A stretch of DNA of 64,000 nt from Parapontixanthobacter aurantiacus. Its GTDB lineage: Bacteria > Pseudomonadota > Alphaproteobacteria > Sphingomonadales > Sphingomonadaceae. Within the stretch, counting starts at the first letter, position 1. Every line of letters starts with the position of its first letter. The notes below the pieces were generated by a model. It saw nothing but the letters and a program-made list of their open reading frames with translations. It did not search any database and was not told where the DNA came from. Below are positions 54,805-63,565 of the stretch, piece after piece. Position numbers and translations under genes: made by a program. The DNA is taken from the NCBI RefSeq assembly GCF_009827635.1, contig NZ_WTYW01000001.1, positions 638,001-702,000 of the forward strand, written 5' to 3'.

Positions 54805-55993
54805 CAAATCCACGGTTCCGCCGCGCCAGTCGAGGCGGTTCATGTGGCTTTATGCGCTGGCCGTCGCGGGCGGATCGGTGTCCTACGTTCCCTTCCTTAC
54901 ACTGCTTCTTCCCGTTCGTGTTGCCGAGTTCTCGGCCGGTCGCACGATCGATTATCTCGCTTATATTGCCTTTTTCGGCGCTATCGCCGCCAGCCTCGCC
55001 AATATCGGTTTCGGCTGGGCCAGCGATCGCACGGGGCGCCGCGAGCCGTGGATCGTCGGCGGCCTCTTGCTTTCCTGCCTGCTTCTCGTTTCGGTAAGGG
55101 CTACGGACGGTCCGCTCGAACTCATCGTGACGATCGTGCTTTGGCAGATCGCAATTAACATGATGCTTGGGCCACTTGCCGCCTGGGCCGGCGATGTCAT
55201 TCCCGACGAACAGAAGGGATTGCTCGGCGGGCTACTAGCTTTCGCGCCGGCGCTGGGGGCAGCCTCCGGCGCGCTTGTGACATTTCCCGGACTGGCGGGA
55301 CAGGATGACCGGCTCTTGCTCGTGGCCGGGCTGGTTGCCTGCATGGTCCTGCCGGTAATCGTCTTCGGAAAGCCGCGTCCTATGCCGCACCTCGTCGCTC
55401 CGAGTGAGGTTTCGGGCAAGCGACCGCGGAGTTTCGGGCGGGGCGCCGTTCGCAAGATGTGGCTCGCGAGGCTGCTCGTGCAGATTACCGAGGCAGCTTT
55501 GTTCGCCTACCTCCTCGTTTGGATAATGGGCATCGACGAGGCTTTCACCGACAACGATACGGCGCGCCTGTTCGCCGTCGTGCTCGGTCTTTCGGTCCCG
55601 CTCGCGCTTCTGGCTGGGCGATGGTCGGACCGTCACGACCGGCCGATCATCCTGCTCGCAGTGGGAGCGGGCGTAGGCGGTTGCGGTCTTTTGCTGATGG
55701 CGCTGTCATCCAGTCTCGCGGGAGCGATCGCCGGTTACATGGTGTTCGGTCTGTCGACCGGCGTGTTCCTCGCCCTGCATTCCAGCCAGACCTTGCGCGT
55801 GCTGCCCCGGCCAGAGACTCGCGGGCGCGACCTCGGCCTGTTCAATCTTACCAATACCGTTCCCAGCCTCATCATGCCGTGGATCGCGATTGCGCTCGTG
55901 CCGAGTTTCGGCTTTGGCGCGCTCTTTTTCGTTCTGGCTGCATTGGCAGCGATGGCGATGGCGTTGCTCCTGACGATCAGCCGGACCCGATAG
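54794..55993 (+). CDS. MFS sugar transporter
   Basis: This 399-residue, twelve-helix protein has a DRTGRREP loop between helices 2 and 3 (about residues 75-82), the family's loop signature. The start is a GTG at 54794, overlapping lacI. It probably imports mono- or disaccharides derived from beta-glucan across the inner membrane; the exact sugar is unknown. Confidence 0.88.
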   Translation: MTDSKSTVPPRQSRRFMWLYALAVAGGSVSYVPFLTLLLPVRVAEFSAGRTIDYLAYIAFFGAIAASLANIGFGWASDRTGRREPWIVGGLLLSCLLLVSVRATDGPLELIVTIVLWQIAINMMLGPLAAWAGDVIPDEQKGLLGGLLAFAPALGAASGALVTFPGLAGQDDRLLLVAGLVACMVLPVIVFGKPRPMPHLVAPSEVSGKRPRSFGRGAVRKMWLARLLVQITEAALFAYLLVWIMGIDEAFTDNDTARLFAVVLGLSVPLALLAGRWSDRHDRPIILLAVGAGVGGCGLLLMALSSSLAGAIAGYMVFGLSTGVFLALHSSQTLRVLPRPETRGRDLGLFNLTNTVPSLIMPWIAIALVPSFGFGALFFVLAALAAMAMALLLTISRTR

Positions 55994-56033
55994 CGACTTG
56001 ATTTCGAGCGCCATGCGTGGCAACCCGTCTAAT

Positions 56034-56047
56034 TGATAACGTTCTCA
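56034..56047. promoter_or_regulatory. LacI-type operator candidate 3
   Basis: TGATAACGTTCTCA is an imperfect dyad around AACGTT, 29 bases before the GH3 start. The central AACGTTC matches candidate 1. Confidence 0.5.
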
Positions 56048-56075
56048 TAAAGAGAACCGGGAGGGACAATTGGCC

Positions 56076-58445
56076 ATGAAAGCGTTTTGGACGGCGACAG
56101 CCCTTGCGGTATGTCTTGCCGGCTGCAGCACCGTACCGAACGAGGCGAATACGCTTCCCGCGGTCTCGGGGCAGACGAGCGAGGAAGCGCGCATTGCCGA
56201 TCTGCTTTCCCGCATGAGCATCGAGCGAAAGGTCGCCCAACTCGTTCAACCGCAGATCAACAGTTTCACCGCTGAGGACATGCGCCGCTATCGGTTCGGA
56301 AGCTATCTGAACGGCGGTAATGGCGGCCCATATGGTGACGAATTCGCCGAAGCGTCCGAATGGCTGAAGCTGGCGGACGAAATGTATCTCGCCTCCGTCG
56401 AACCGCTTGAAGGAAACGAGCCGGTCATCCCGATGATGTGGGGCACCGACGCGGTTCACGGCCATACGAATGTCATTCGTGCGACCATCTTCCCTCATAA
56501 TATCGGCTTGGGTGCGACGCGCGATGCGGATCTCGTCCGCCGGATCGGGGAAGCGACCGCGACGGAAATCGCCGTCACGGGCATCGACTGGAATTTTTCG
56601 CCGACGGTCGCCGTCGCGAGGGACGATCGCTGGGGCCGGACTTACGAGAGCTATTCCGAAGATCCGGCCATCGTCGCGCCTCTGGGAGCCGCGCTGATCG
56701 AAGGACTGCAAGGCCGCCAGGGCGATCCGGACCGGTTGCGCGGCCAGCATGTTATCGCGACGGCGAAGCACTTTTTCGGCGATGGCGGAACGGACCAAGG
56801 CGTCGATCAAGGCGAAGTTACCGGCGACATCGAGAGCTTAAAGGCCATTCACGCCGCCCCCTATCCTGCCGCGATCGACGCGGGCGTCGAGGCGGTCATG
56901 GCAAGCTTCAACTCGATCAACGGCAGGAAGATGCACGGCAACGAGGCGTTGCTCACCGGCGTACTTCGCGATGAGTTGGGCTTCGACGGACTCGTGGTCG
57001 GGGACTGGAACGGGCACGGGCAAGTGGCAGGGTGCACCAATACGGATTGCCCGCAATCGCTTTTGGCGGGGCTCGACATCTACATGGTCCCGGACGAATG
57101 GCGCGGCTTGCTGGAGACGACCGTCGCGCAAGTGCGCGATGGAACCATCCCGATGGCGCGCCTCGACGAAGCGGTCGGACGGGTGCTGCGCGTCAAGATG
57201 CGGGCTGGCCTGCTCGACGAATTCGTGAGGCCGTCGCAGCGCCCCGTAGCCGGTCGCTACGACTTGCTCGGCTCGGCCGAACATAGGGCGATCGCACGAG
57301 AGGCAGTCGCCAAGTCGCAGGTCCTCTTGAAGAACAATGGCGTGCTGCCGCTGAAGGCCGGGGCCACCGTCCTCGTCGCTGGCAGCGCCGCCGACGACAT
57401 CGCGCAGGCTGCGGGCGGTTGGACCCTGACATGGCAGGGCGGGGGCGATCTCGACAACGAGTACTTTCCCGGCGCCACCTCCATCTGGCAGGGACTGAAG
57501 GCTGCGACCGAAGAAAGCGGCGGAACCGCCATGCTTGCGCCCGACGGCGATTACACGACCCGCCCCGATGTCGCGATCGTCGTATTCGGCGAAGAGCCTT
57601 ACGCGGAATTCGCAGGGGACCGGAAGAATGTCGCATTCTCCGACGAGGAGGGACTGGCGCTCCTGCGGCGGTTCGAAGCCGAAGACATTCCGACCGTGGC
57701 GGTGTTCCTGTCGGGCCGTCCGATGTGGGTCAATCGCGAGTTGAACGCGGCCGACGCCTTCGTCGCTGCCTGGTTGCCGGGTAGCGAGGGAGCTGGCATC
57801 GCCGACGTCCTGACCGGCACCGAACCTTCCACCGGGCGACTGAGCTTCAGCTGGCCGCGCGGTTGCGATGCGGGGCCGGTGAACGGGCCGGAAAAGGCGC
57901 TGTTCCCGGTCGGCTACGGCCTTTCGCTGACCCAGCGGTCCAGCCTGCCGATGCTCGACGAAAGCTGCGACGCCTTGCTCGCGGCGAGCGGCTCCGACTG
58001 GTTCGTCAACGGCCGGTTCGAGCAGGGCATAACGGCAGTGGCGGGCGGGGTCGCCTTGCCCGATCTGCGTGGAGCGGGCGGCGGCGTCACGGCACGCGGG
58101 ATCGACCGGAATGCTCAGGAAGATTCGCGCGAGATCACATTCACGCCCGGCTCGGCCCTGACCATATCGCAGACCGAAGAGGGCGAGGGGGCTTACCGCA
58201 TCGTCTACCGTGTCAGGCAGCGTCCGCAGCAAACGGTTACTCTGACGACTGGCAGCGCGACGCTTTCCCTGACGCAGCCGCTTTCGGTCGCGGCCGAGAA
58301 GGACTGGCGTGAAATGGTCATTACGGAGGAATGTGCGAGCGGGCTCGGCAACGAGCTGACGATTGCCAGCGAGGGTGCGTTCACGCTCGACATCGCCACC
58401 ATCGAACGGGACAACCTTCCCGAAGGAACCGCGTGCTCTTTCTAG
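56076..58445 (+). CDS. GH3 family beta-glucosidase (lipoprotein)
   Basis: This 789-residue enzyme has a lipobox (LAGCS) and the GH3 N-terminal barrel. The nucleophile is Asp310 in GLVVGDW, and KHFFGDGG is a substrate-binding loop. A C-terminal alpha/beta sandwich and an extra beta-rich end (about 650-789) follow. It would release glucose from beta-1,3- or beta-1,4-glucan oligomers in the periplasm. The ATG at 56076 is chosen; a TTG six bases upstream is also possible. Confidence 0.92.
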   Translation: MKAFWTATALAVCLAGCSTVPNEANTLPAVSGQTSEEARIADLLSRMSIERKVAQLVQPQINSFTAEDMRRYRFGSYLNGGNGGPYGDEFAEASEWLKLADEMYLASVEPLEGNEPVIPMMWGTDAVHGHTNVIRATIFPHNIGLGATRDADLVRRIGEATATEIAVTGIDWNFSPTVAVARDDRWGRTYESYSEDPAIVAPLGAALIEGLQGRQGDPDRLRGQHVIATAKHFFGDGGTDQGVDQGEVTGDIESLKAIHAAPYPAAIDAGVEAVMASFNSINGRKMHGNEALLTGVLRDELGFDGLVVGDWNGHGQVAGCTNTDCPQSLLAGLDIYMVPDEWRGLLETTVAQVRDGTIPMARLDEAVGRVLRVKMRAGLLDEFVRPSQRPVAGRYDLLGSAEHRAIAREAVAKSQVLLKNNGVLPLKAGATVLVAGSAADDIAQAAGGWTLTWQGGGDLDNEYFPGATSIWQGLKAATEESGGTAMLAPDGDYTTRPDVAIVVFGEEPYAEFAGDRKNVAFSDEEGLALLRRFEAEDIPTVAVFLSGRPMWVNRELNAADAFVAAWLPGSEGAGIADVLTGTEPSTGRLSFSWPRGCDAGPVNGPEKALFPVGYGLSLTQRSSLPMLDESCDALLAASGSDWFVNGRFEQGITAVAGGVALPDLRGAGGGVTARGIDRNAQEDSREITFTPGSALTISQTEEGEGAYRIVYRVRQRPQQTVTLTTGSATLSLTQPLSVAAEKDWREMVITEECASGLGNELTIASEGAFTLDIATIERDNLPEGTACSF

Positions 58446-58553
58446 GCTGATCGGGTAATTCTTTTTGCATGCCGGCAAGAGACCGGCAGTCAATCGGCGC
58501 GGCGATATCTCGGCTTCGAGGGAATCGTGCCGAGCTTTGGGAGGATAATGACA

Positions 58554-59846
58554 ATGGCACTCGCACCCGATGTGGCAACGAGCACGGATCCGCATCCCGT
58601 CGAAGAGGACGCGGGCGGCATTCACGCGCCCGGTCTCAACTATTTCGTCTTCGGTCTGTTCTTCATCTTCGGGGGCATCACGTCGCTCAACGACGTGCTC
58701 ATTCCCAAGCTGAAGGAGCTTTTTACCCTCAACTATACCCAGGCGATGCTCGTGCAGTTCTGCTTCTTCACCGCCTATCTCGTGATCGGGATACCGGGAG
58801 CGAAACTGGTCAAGAGACTGGGCTATATGCGCGGCGCGGTGGCGGGCCTCGTCACCATGATGCTGGGCTGCCTGATGTTCATTCCGGCGAGCCAGACGGC
58901 GACGTACTGGATGTTCCTGCTCGCGCTCTTCGTCCTCGCCAGCGGAGTGGTCATTGTGCAGGTCGTCGCCAACCCGCTGATTTCCCTCCTTGGTCCGCAG
59001 AGGACGGCGCATAGCCGCCTCACCTTCGCGCAGGCGTTCAACAGTCTCGGCACGACCGTCTTTCCGATCGTGGGCGCGGCGGTCATCCTCGGTAGCCTGG
59101 CAGGTTTGAGCGCATCCGAGCTCTCGGGTGCGGAACTGCAAGCCTATCGGCAGGCCGAAAGCGAAGCGATCTGGCAAGGCTATCTCGGCGTCGCCTGCCT
59201 CATCGCACTGGTGGCATTGGCGGTCTGGCTGTTTCGCAATCGTTTGCAGGGCGAGAAGCACGAGGCATCTTCGGGGCTGGCCGGGCTTGACCTGCTGAAG
59301 CGCAGCCGGTTCGGCTACGGGGCCCTGTGCATCTTCCTCTATGTGGGCGCGGAAGTCTCGATCGGCTCGATCATTATCAACTATCTCGCGCAGGATCGCG
59401 TTCTCGGCGAACCCGAAAGCGTAATCGGCTGGATGATCGGCCTTTATTGGGGCGGAGCGATGGTGGGCCGCTTCGTCGGTTCCTATTTCCTGCGCGTCTT
59501 TTCGCCGGGGAAGATTCTCGCATTCAACGCGACCGGTTCGATCGTGCTGATCCTCGTCAGCATTTTGACCTCGGGAGAAGTCGCAGCTTACAGCCTGCTC
59601 GCGGTCGGCCTCATGAACTCGATCATGTTCCCGACGATCTTCTCGCTCGCCTGCGAGAAGCTCGGCTCGCGAGCGGCGGACGGTTCGGGCATCATCAATG
59701 TCGCGATCTTCGGCGGAGCGGTCGTTCCGCTCCTCTATGGCGTCCTCGCTGATGCCAGCAGCAGCCTGGCGGTCGCGATGATCCTGCCGATCGCCTGCTA
59801 CGCAATCATTGCCGGTTTCGGTCTGTTCGCGCGGCGTCCGGCATGA
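58554..59846 (+). CDS. FucP-type glucose/galactose MFS transporter
   Basis: This 430-residue, twelve-helix protein has the FucP/GluP features GGITSLNDVLIPKLKELF and a long middle loop. The start at 58554 has GGGAGG 9 bases upstream; 58548 is a close alternative. It would import glucose released by the GH3 enzyme by proton symport. It lies between GH3 and GH16 genes on the same strand. Confidence 0.9.
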   Translation: MALAPDVATSTDPHPVEEDAGGIHAPGLNYFVFGLFFIFGGITSLNDVLIPKLKELFTLNYTQAMLVQFCFFTAYLVIGIPGAKLVKRLGYMRGAVAGLVTMMLGCLMFIPASQTATYWMFLLALFVLASGVVIVQVVANPLISLLGPQRTAHSRLTFAQAFNSLGTTVFPIVGAAVILGSLAGLSASELSGAELQAYRQAESEAIWQGYLGVACLIALVALAVWLFRNRLQGEKHEASSGLAGLDLLKRSRFGYGALCIFLYVGAEVSIGSIIINYLAQDRVLGEPESVIGWMIGLYWGGAMVGRFVGSYFLRVFSPGKILAFNATGSIVLILVSILTSGEVAAYSLLAVGLMNSIMFPTIFSLACEKLGSRAADGSGIINVAIFGGAVVPLLYGVLADASSSLAVAMILPIACYAIIAGFGLFARRPA

Positions 59847-59892
59847 CCGGGGCAAGCGAGCACCTTCGTTCTGTATGGCTTATCGGGAGAGG

Positions 59893-60789
59893 ATGATGAA
59901 CGTTTACAAGGCACTGCTGACTGCGACGGCGTGCGTGATTTTCGCACCCGCCTGCGCCCAGAACACAGCGCCCCAGTCGGTGGCTGCGGCCCCGTCGGAA
60001 GAACTGATCTTCGCCGACGATTTCGATGGCGGCTCGCTCGACCGGAGCAAGTGGAATGTCGTCGGCCCGACCTTTTGGGTGAACGAAGAGGAGCAGGCCT
60101 ATATTGACGCGCCTCGCACCATCGCATTCGCCGCCGCGGGTAGCGTCGATGGCGCGGCAGACGGCGTCTTGCGCCTGCAACCGCGCTTCGAAGAGGGATT
60201 CGAGACCCCGACCGGGCGCAAGGCCGACTTCGTCTCCGGGCGAATCACGACCGAGGAAAAGTTCGATTTCACCTATGGTCGCGCCGTCGCCCGCATCCGG
60301 ATGCCCGACGCGACCGGCGTGTGGCCGGCCTTCTGGCTGCTCGGCAACGGGCAATGGCCGGACACCGGCGAAATCGACATCATGGAATATGTCGGGGAAG
60401 CCGACTGGACGGGCGTCGCTCTCCACGGTCCGGGCTATTCGGGCGAGACGCCCCTCGTGAACAAGTACTTCTTCGAGCCCGGTACCGACGTCACCGACTG
60501 GCACGAATACGAAGTCGACTGGAACGCCGAGCGCATCCTGTTCAAAGTCGATGGTCGGCTGACCTACCGGGTGACGCGGCCCATGGTCGAGAATTACGGC
60601 GAATGGCGCTTCGATACGCCCAAGCACATCATCCTGAACTTCGCGGTCGGCGGCGTTTATCCGTTCAAGACCAACGGTATCTCCGAACCCTACAAGGGTC
60701 TGCCCGCTGCCACGGTCGAGCGGATCAAGGCGGGCGAACTCGCGATGGAAGTCGACTGGGTGCGCGTCTATCGCTCGGACGAACGATAG
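59893..60789 (+). CDS. GH16 family endo-beta-glucanase (laminarinase-like)
   Basis: This 298-residue secreted enzyme has a leader ending CAQ (Cys-containing, possibly lipidated) and the GH16 catalytic motif GEIDIMEYVG. Glu160 (nucleophile), Asp162 and Glu165 (acid/base) are present. Flanking WPAFWLLG and EVDWVRVY strands are typical. Beta-1,3-glucan (laminarin) is the most likely substrate, with porphyran or agar types less likely. The end is 16 bases from the convergent cassette B. Confidence 0.92.
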   Translation: MMNVYKALLTATACVIFAPACAQNTAPQSVAAAPSEELIFADDFDGGSLDRSKWNVVGPTFWVNEEEQAYIDAPRTIAFAAAGSVDGAADGVLRLQPRFEEGFETPTGRKADFVSGRITTEEKFDFTYGRAVARIRMPDATGVWPAFWLLGNGQWPDTGEIDIMEYVGEADWTGVALHGPGYSGETPLVNKYFFEPGTDVTDWHEYEVDWNAERILFKVDGRLTYRVTRPMVENYGEWRFDTPKHIILNFAVGGVYPFKTNGISEPYKGLPAATVERIKAGELAMEVDWVRVYRSDER

Positions 60790-60805
60790 ACGCAGCCGCA
60801 GTTAT

Positions 60806-61321
60806 TCAGGCGCTCGCCGTTCCGTAGCATTGCGCAAAGCCGCGATAGCCGAGCTCGTCCTTCGCATCGGGCGGCACCATGATCATTTCCTGCATTTGCA
60901 GTCCGGCATTGCCGGTCTCGTCGATCAGCCGCGTCACGATCAGCAGCCCGCCCGCCATGTAGCGGTTCTCGCCGCTGGCACGGAGCGGAACGAGCTTGCC
61001 GTTGAGCTTGATGAAGGCGTCGCCACCTGCCTCGTACACGAAGGCGGGAAAAGACATTTCGGTCAGGCGGAAGACGCAGCGGTCTGCCGTTCCGCCGATG
61101 GCACGAATATCGGCATCGGACATCGTCTCCGGCTTTACGATTTCGACGGCTACATTTGCCAAGGCCTCTTCGACGCCGACGATCGGAGCCGCTTGTGGAG
61201 CAGGGTACATCCCGGCTTCCCGGTCGTTGCCGAGCGCGGTGTTCTGGTTGCAACCGGCCAGCAGGACTGAACCGGCGAGGGCGAGGGCGAGGGGGAGGGC
61301 GCGAGTCATCGTTCGGGTCAT
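60806..61321 (-). CDS. Lipoprotein of the four-gene membrane cassette (copy B)
   Basis: This 171-residue paralogue of the protein at 30589 has lipobox LLAGCNQN, shared GNDREAG, CVFRLTEMSFPAFVYE, FIKLNGKLVPL, LQMQEMI and a C-terminal CYG. The two conserved Cys are kept. The start overlaps the DUF305 stop by 4 bases. Unknown function; the divergence from copy A suggests the two have been separate for some time. Confidence 0.82.
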   Translation of the reverse strand: MTRTMTRALPLALALAGSVLLAGCNQNTALGNDREAGMYPAPQAAPIVGVEEALANVAVEIVKPETMSDADIRAIGGTADRCVFRLTEMSFPAFVYEAGGDAFIKLNGKLVPLRASGENRYMAGGLLIVTRLIDETGNAGLQMQEMIMVPPDAKDELGYRGFAQCYGTASA

Positions 61322-61902
61322 TGGGCCGCTCCCTGCTGCGTCGTCTCGACTTCGGGCAGGTCGACTGGGACGGCAAGGCTTTCGGGGAGCCGCTCTTCCG
61401 TGCGGACGCCATTTTCCTCGATGTCCGCGATGAGATACTTCATCTGCGCAATCTCGCGACGCTGGGCGAGGATGATGTCATGCGCCAGCTTACGGACGCG
61501 CGGGTCCTTGATGCTGGCCCGCTCGCTCGTCATGATCGCGATCGAGTGGTGCGGGATCATCGCCGCCATGTATTCCTCGTCATCGACGGTGGTCTGGCTG
61601 CGCACAAGCCAGAGGGCGAGCGCGAACATGACGACTCCGACACCGATGATGATGAAGTTCTTCGTGCGGTCCTTGTACATCCCCCACATGAAAAGCAGCA
61701 TGACGATCATCATCATCGCGCCCATCACGAACATCATCCAGAAGCGCGTCTCGCTCCAAAAGATCTGGTCCGCGTCATAGGTGTTGGTGTACATGAGGAA
61801 GAACATGATGACGGTCGAGGTCGCGACCATCGCCATGAAGCGCCAGTAATTGCCGCCGCCGCCCTTGTCGGAATGTTCTGCGTGTTTGCGGTTTTCGGCC
61901 AT
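61318..61902 (-). CDS. DUF305-type membrane protein of the cassette (copy B)
   Basis: This 194-residue protein has three helices and then MIPHHSIAIMTSERASI and REIAQMKYLIADIEENG. It is nearly parallel to the copy at 31074 in helices and soluble part, with a longer C-terminal tail (SLAVPVDLPEVETTQQG). The N-terminus HSDKGGGGNYWRF is shared. It starts right after the channel gene stop. The likely role is unknown, possibly copper binding via His/Met. Confidence 0.87.
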   Translation of the reverse strand: MAENRKHAEHSDKGGGGNYWRFMAMVATSTVIMFFLMYTNTYDADQIFWSETRFWMMFVMGAMMMIVMLLFMWGMYKDRTKNFIIIGVGVVMFALALWLVRSQTTVDDEEYMAAMIPHHSIAIMTSERASIKDPRVRKLAHDIILAQRREIAQMKYLIADIEENGVRTEERLPESLAVPVDLPEVETTQQGAAQ

Positions 61903-61903
61903 C

Positions 61904-62320
61904 TCAGCTCTCCTCCTTGCTCATGGTCTTGTAAACATATTGCGCCGTGCAGCTGATCATGAGGAACCCGGTCAGTGCCGCGATCCCGGAAATGGCGCGC
62001 ATGTGACCGGCGGGCAGGATGTCGCCCAGCCCCACGGTCGAAACGGTGATCAGCGCGAAATAATAATAGTCCATCCAGCTATCGATGACGTCCTTCTCGA
62101 GGCTGCCGAGACCCCATTGGGCCGCGAGATACATTCCGGCAGCGAATATAGCGGCAATGACAAGGTGGCTCAGCAGGACGATAGAGGCGCCGCCTAGCAG
62201 GCGCAGGTGTCGCGGGTCCTTGCCGGCAGGCGAGATCGCCTTGGCCCATCGCAGCATCCAGAGATGAAAGTAGAGCGACAGGGCAAACAGCGCGAAACCA
62301 AGCAAAAGTGCTGCGATCAT
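61904..62320 (-). CDS. Two-helix ion-channel family protein of the cassette (copy B)
   Basis: This 138-residue paralogue of the protein at 31598 has pore segment ITVSTVGLGDILP (closer to a potassium filter, TVGLGD) and helices on both sides. SWMDYYYFALI resembles copy A's DWMDYFYFSLI. The start at 62320 (MIAALLL) overlaps the glutaredoxin-MauE gene. Ion specificity is unknown. Confidence 0.83.
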   Translation of the reverse strand: MIAALLLGFALFALSLYFHLWMLRWAKAISPAGKDPRHLRLLGGASIVLLSHLVIAAIFAAGMYLAAQWGLGSLEKDVIDSWMDYYYFALITVSTVGLGDILPAGHMRAISGIAALTGFLMISCTAQYVYKTMSKEES

Positions 62321-63078
62321 AGCGTGATCCAGCCGAGTGCCTTCGCTCCCATCCAGAGGCCCATGCCGATCATGAACAGGTTCTCCGTCAGCGACACGAA
62401 GCCGAGCGGCACGTTGCTGCTCCCGCCGACGCATGCGCATTTGAGTTCGCGCTTGTCGATATATACCGCCTTGAAGACGCTGACGGCGCCGACCGTGCCG
62501 ATGAACAGCGACACGGGAACGGAAATTATCGGCAAGGCATGCGCTACCATCAGGATGCCGGCCAGTGCCTCGCCGAACGGATAGATGAAGCCGTAACGGA
62601 CCCAGCGGCGTGCGAGCAGATCGTAATTGAGAAACATGGTGGAGAAGCTGCGAACGTCCTGCAGCTTCTGGATCGCGAGCAGTGCCATCGACAGGCTGAC
62701 GAACCATTCGATCGCCTGAACGGTGACGATCGTCTCGAATACGTACCAGCTGATGGCGAGGCCGAGCAGGAAGGCGACGCCGAAGATCGCGAGCACCGGC
62801 TGGTAGCTAGTCTCGTCTTCGGCTGGCTGACTGCGCGACTTGCCGAAATGCTCCCGGAGATCGTCGTATCCCCCGATACGCTTGCCGTTTATGAATGTCT
62901 GCGGGGTTGTCTTGACGTCGTGCTTTTCCTTGAAGGCATCGGTCTCGGCGCGGGTTTCAAGATGGTGGTCGTCGATCGAATACCCTTCGCGTTTCAACAG
63001 ATCGATCGTCTTCAGACCATAAGGACACACATGGTCCGGCATGACCATGCGATAAACGGTCGCTGTCTTGTCCTTCAT
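62317..63078 (-). CDS. Glutaredoxin-MauE/DoxX-like membrane fusion of the cassette (copy B)
   Basis: This 253-residue protein has a glutaredoxin domain with CPYG (about residues 18-21), cis-Pro TTPQTFINGKRIGGYDDLREHFGK and the four-helix part with ELKCACVGGSSNVPLGFVSL, as in copy A at 32008. The two copies match very closely through the membrane domain. The start overlaps the DUF411 stop, so copy B is fused into a longer operon. Confidence 0.87.
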   Translation of the reverse strand: MKDKTATVYRMVMPDHVCPYGLKTIDLLKREGYSIDDHHLETRAETDAFKEKHDVKTTPQTFINGKRIGGYDDLREHFGKSRSQPAEDETSYQPVLAIFGVAFLLGLAISWYVFETIVTVQAIEWFVSLSMALLAIQKLQDVRSFSTMFLNYDLLARRWVRYGFIYPFGEALAGILMVAHALPIISVPVSLFIGTVGAVSVFKAVYIDKRELKCACVGGSSNVPLGFVSLTENLFMIGMGLWMGAKALGWITL

Positions 63079-63554
63079 GCACCGCTCCCTTCGTAACTCG
63101 CCCAGACGCTGCGGCCGGCAGGTCCGAATGCGATCACCTCGAAGGGCTGGCGATGGTCGCCATGTTCCATCCCCGGCGAGCCCATCGGCATGCCAGCGAC
63201 CGCGAGGCCGGTGACGCCCTCTGGCCGCTCGGCGAGCAGGCGTTCGACATCGGCTGCGGGCACGTGGCCCTCGATCACGTAACCATCGACAAGGACCGTG
63301 TGGCACGAGCGCAAATCGTCAGGCACGCCGTTCTCCGCCTTGACCGATCCCATGTCGGGATGATCGATCGTCGTGACGTCGTGCTTCTCGCCCTGTTCCA
63401 TATGCTCGGCCCAGGCGAGGCAACAACCGCAATTGGGATCGCGGAACATGGTAAGTTCCGCGGCTTGCGCGGCGCAGGCCGACAGCGCTGCGACGAGAGC
63501 CAAGCCGCCGGTCAGACTGCGGAGGCGGGAAGACGAAAACGGTATCTTGTGCAT
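63075..63554 (-). CDS. DUF411 periplasmic metal-binding protein (copy B)
   Basis: This 159-residue protein has a leader ending ALSACAAQAAE and the DUF411 pattern MFRDPNCGCCLAWAEHME, CHTVLVDGYVIEGHVP and GMPMGSPGME. It resembles the copy at 35628. The start at 63554 is chosen for AAGGA 8 bases upstream. It lies 11 bases after the DUF2231 stop and overlaps the glutaredoxin-MauE start by 4 bases. Confidence 0.88.
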   Translation of the reverse strand: MHKIPFSSSRLRSLTGGLALVAALSACAAQAAELTMFRDPNCGCCLAWAEHMEQGEKHDVTTIDHPDMGSVKAENGVPDDLRSCHTVLVDGYVIEGHVPAADVERLLAERPEGVTGLAVAGMPMGSPGMEHGDHRQPFEVIAFGPAGRSVWASYEGSGA

Positions 63555-63565
63555 CATCATTTCCT

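Noticed and set aside
58469-58488. TGCCGG...CCGGCA hairpin between GH3 and FucP genes as terminator
   Set aside because: No T-run follows and the genes are probably co-transcribed; the stem is only six bases.
56838-59855. 1005-codon open frame on the minus strand
   Set aside because: It is the antisense of the GH3 and FucP genes; Arg/Asp/His-rich low-meaning sequence without motifs, arising from GC-rich codon use.
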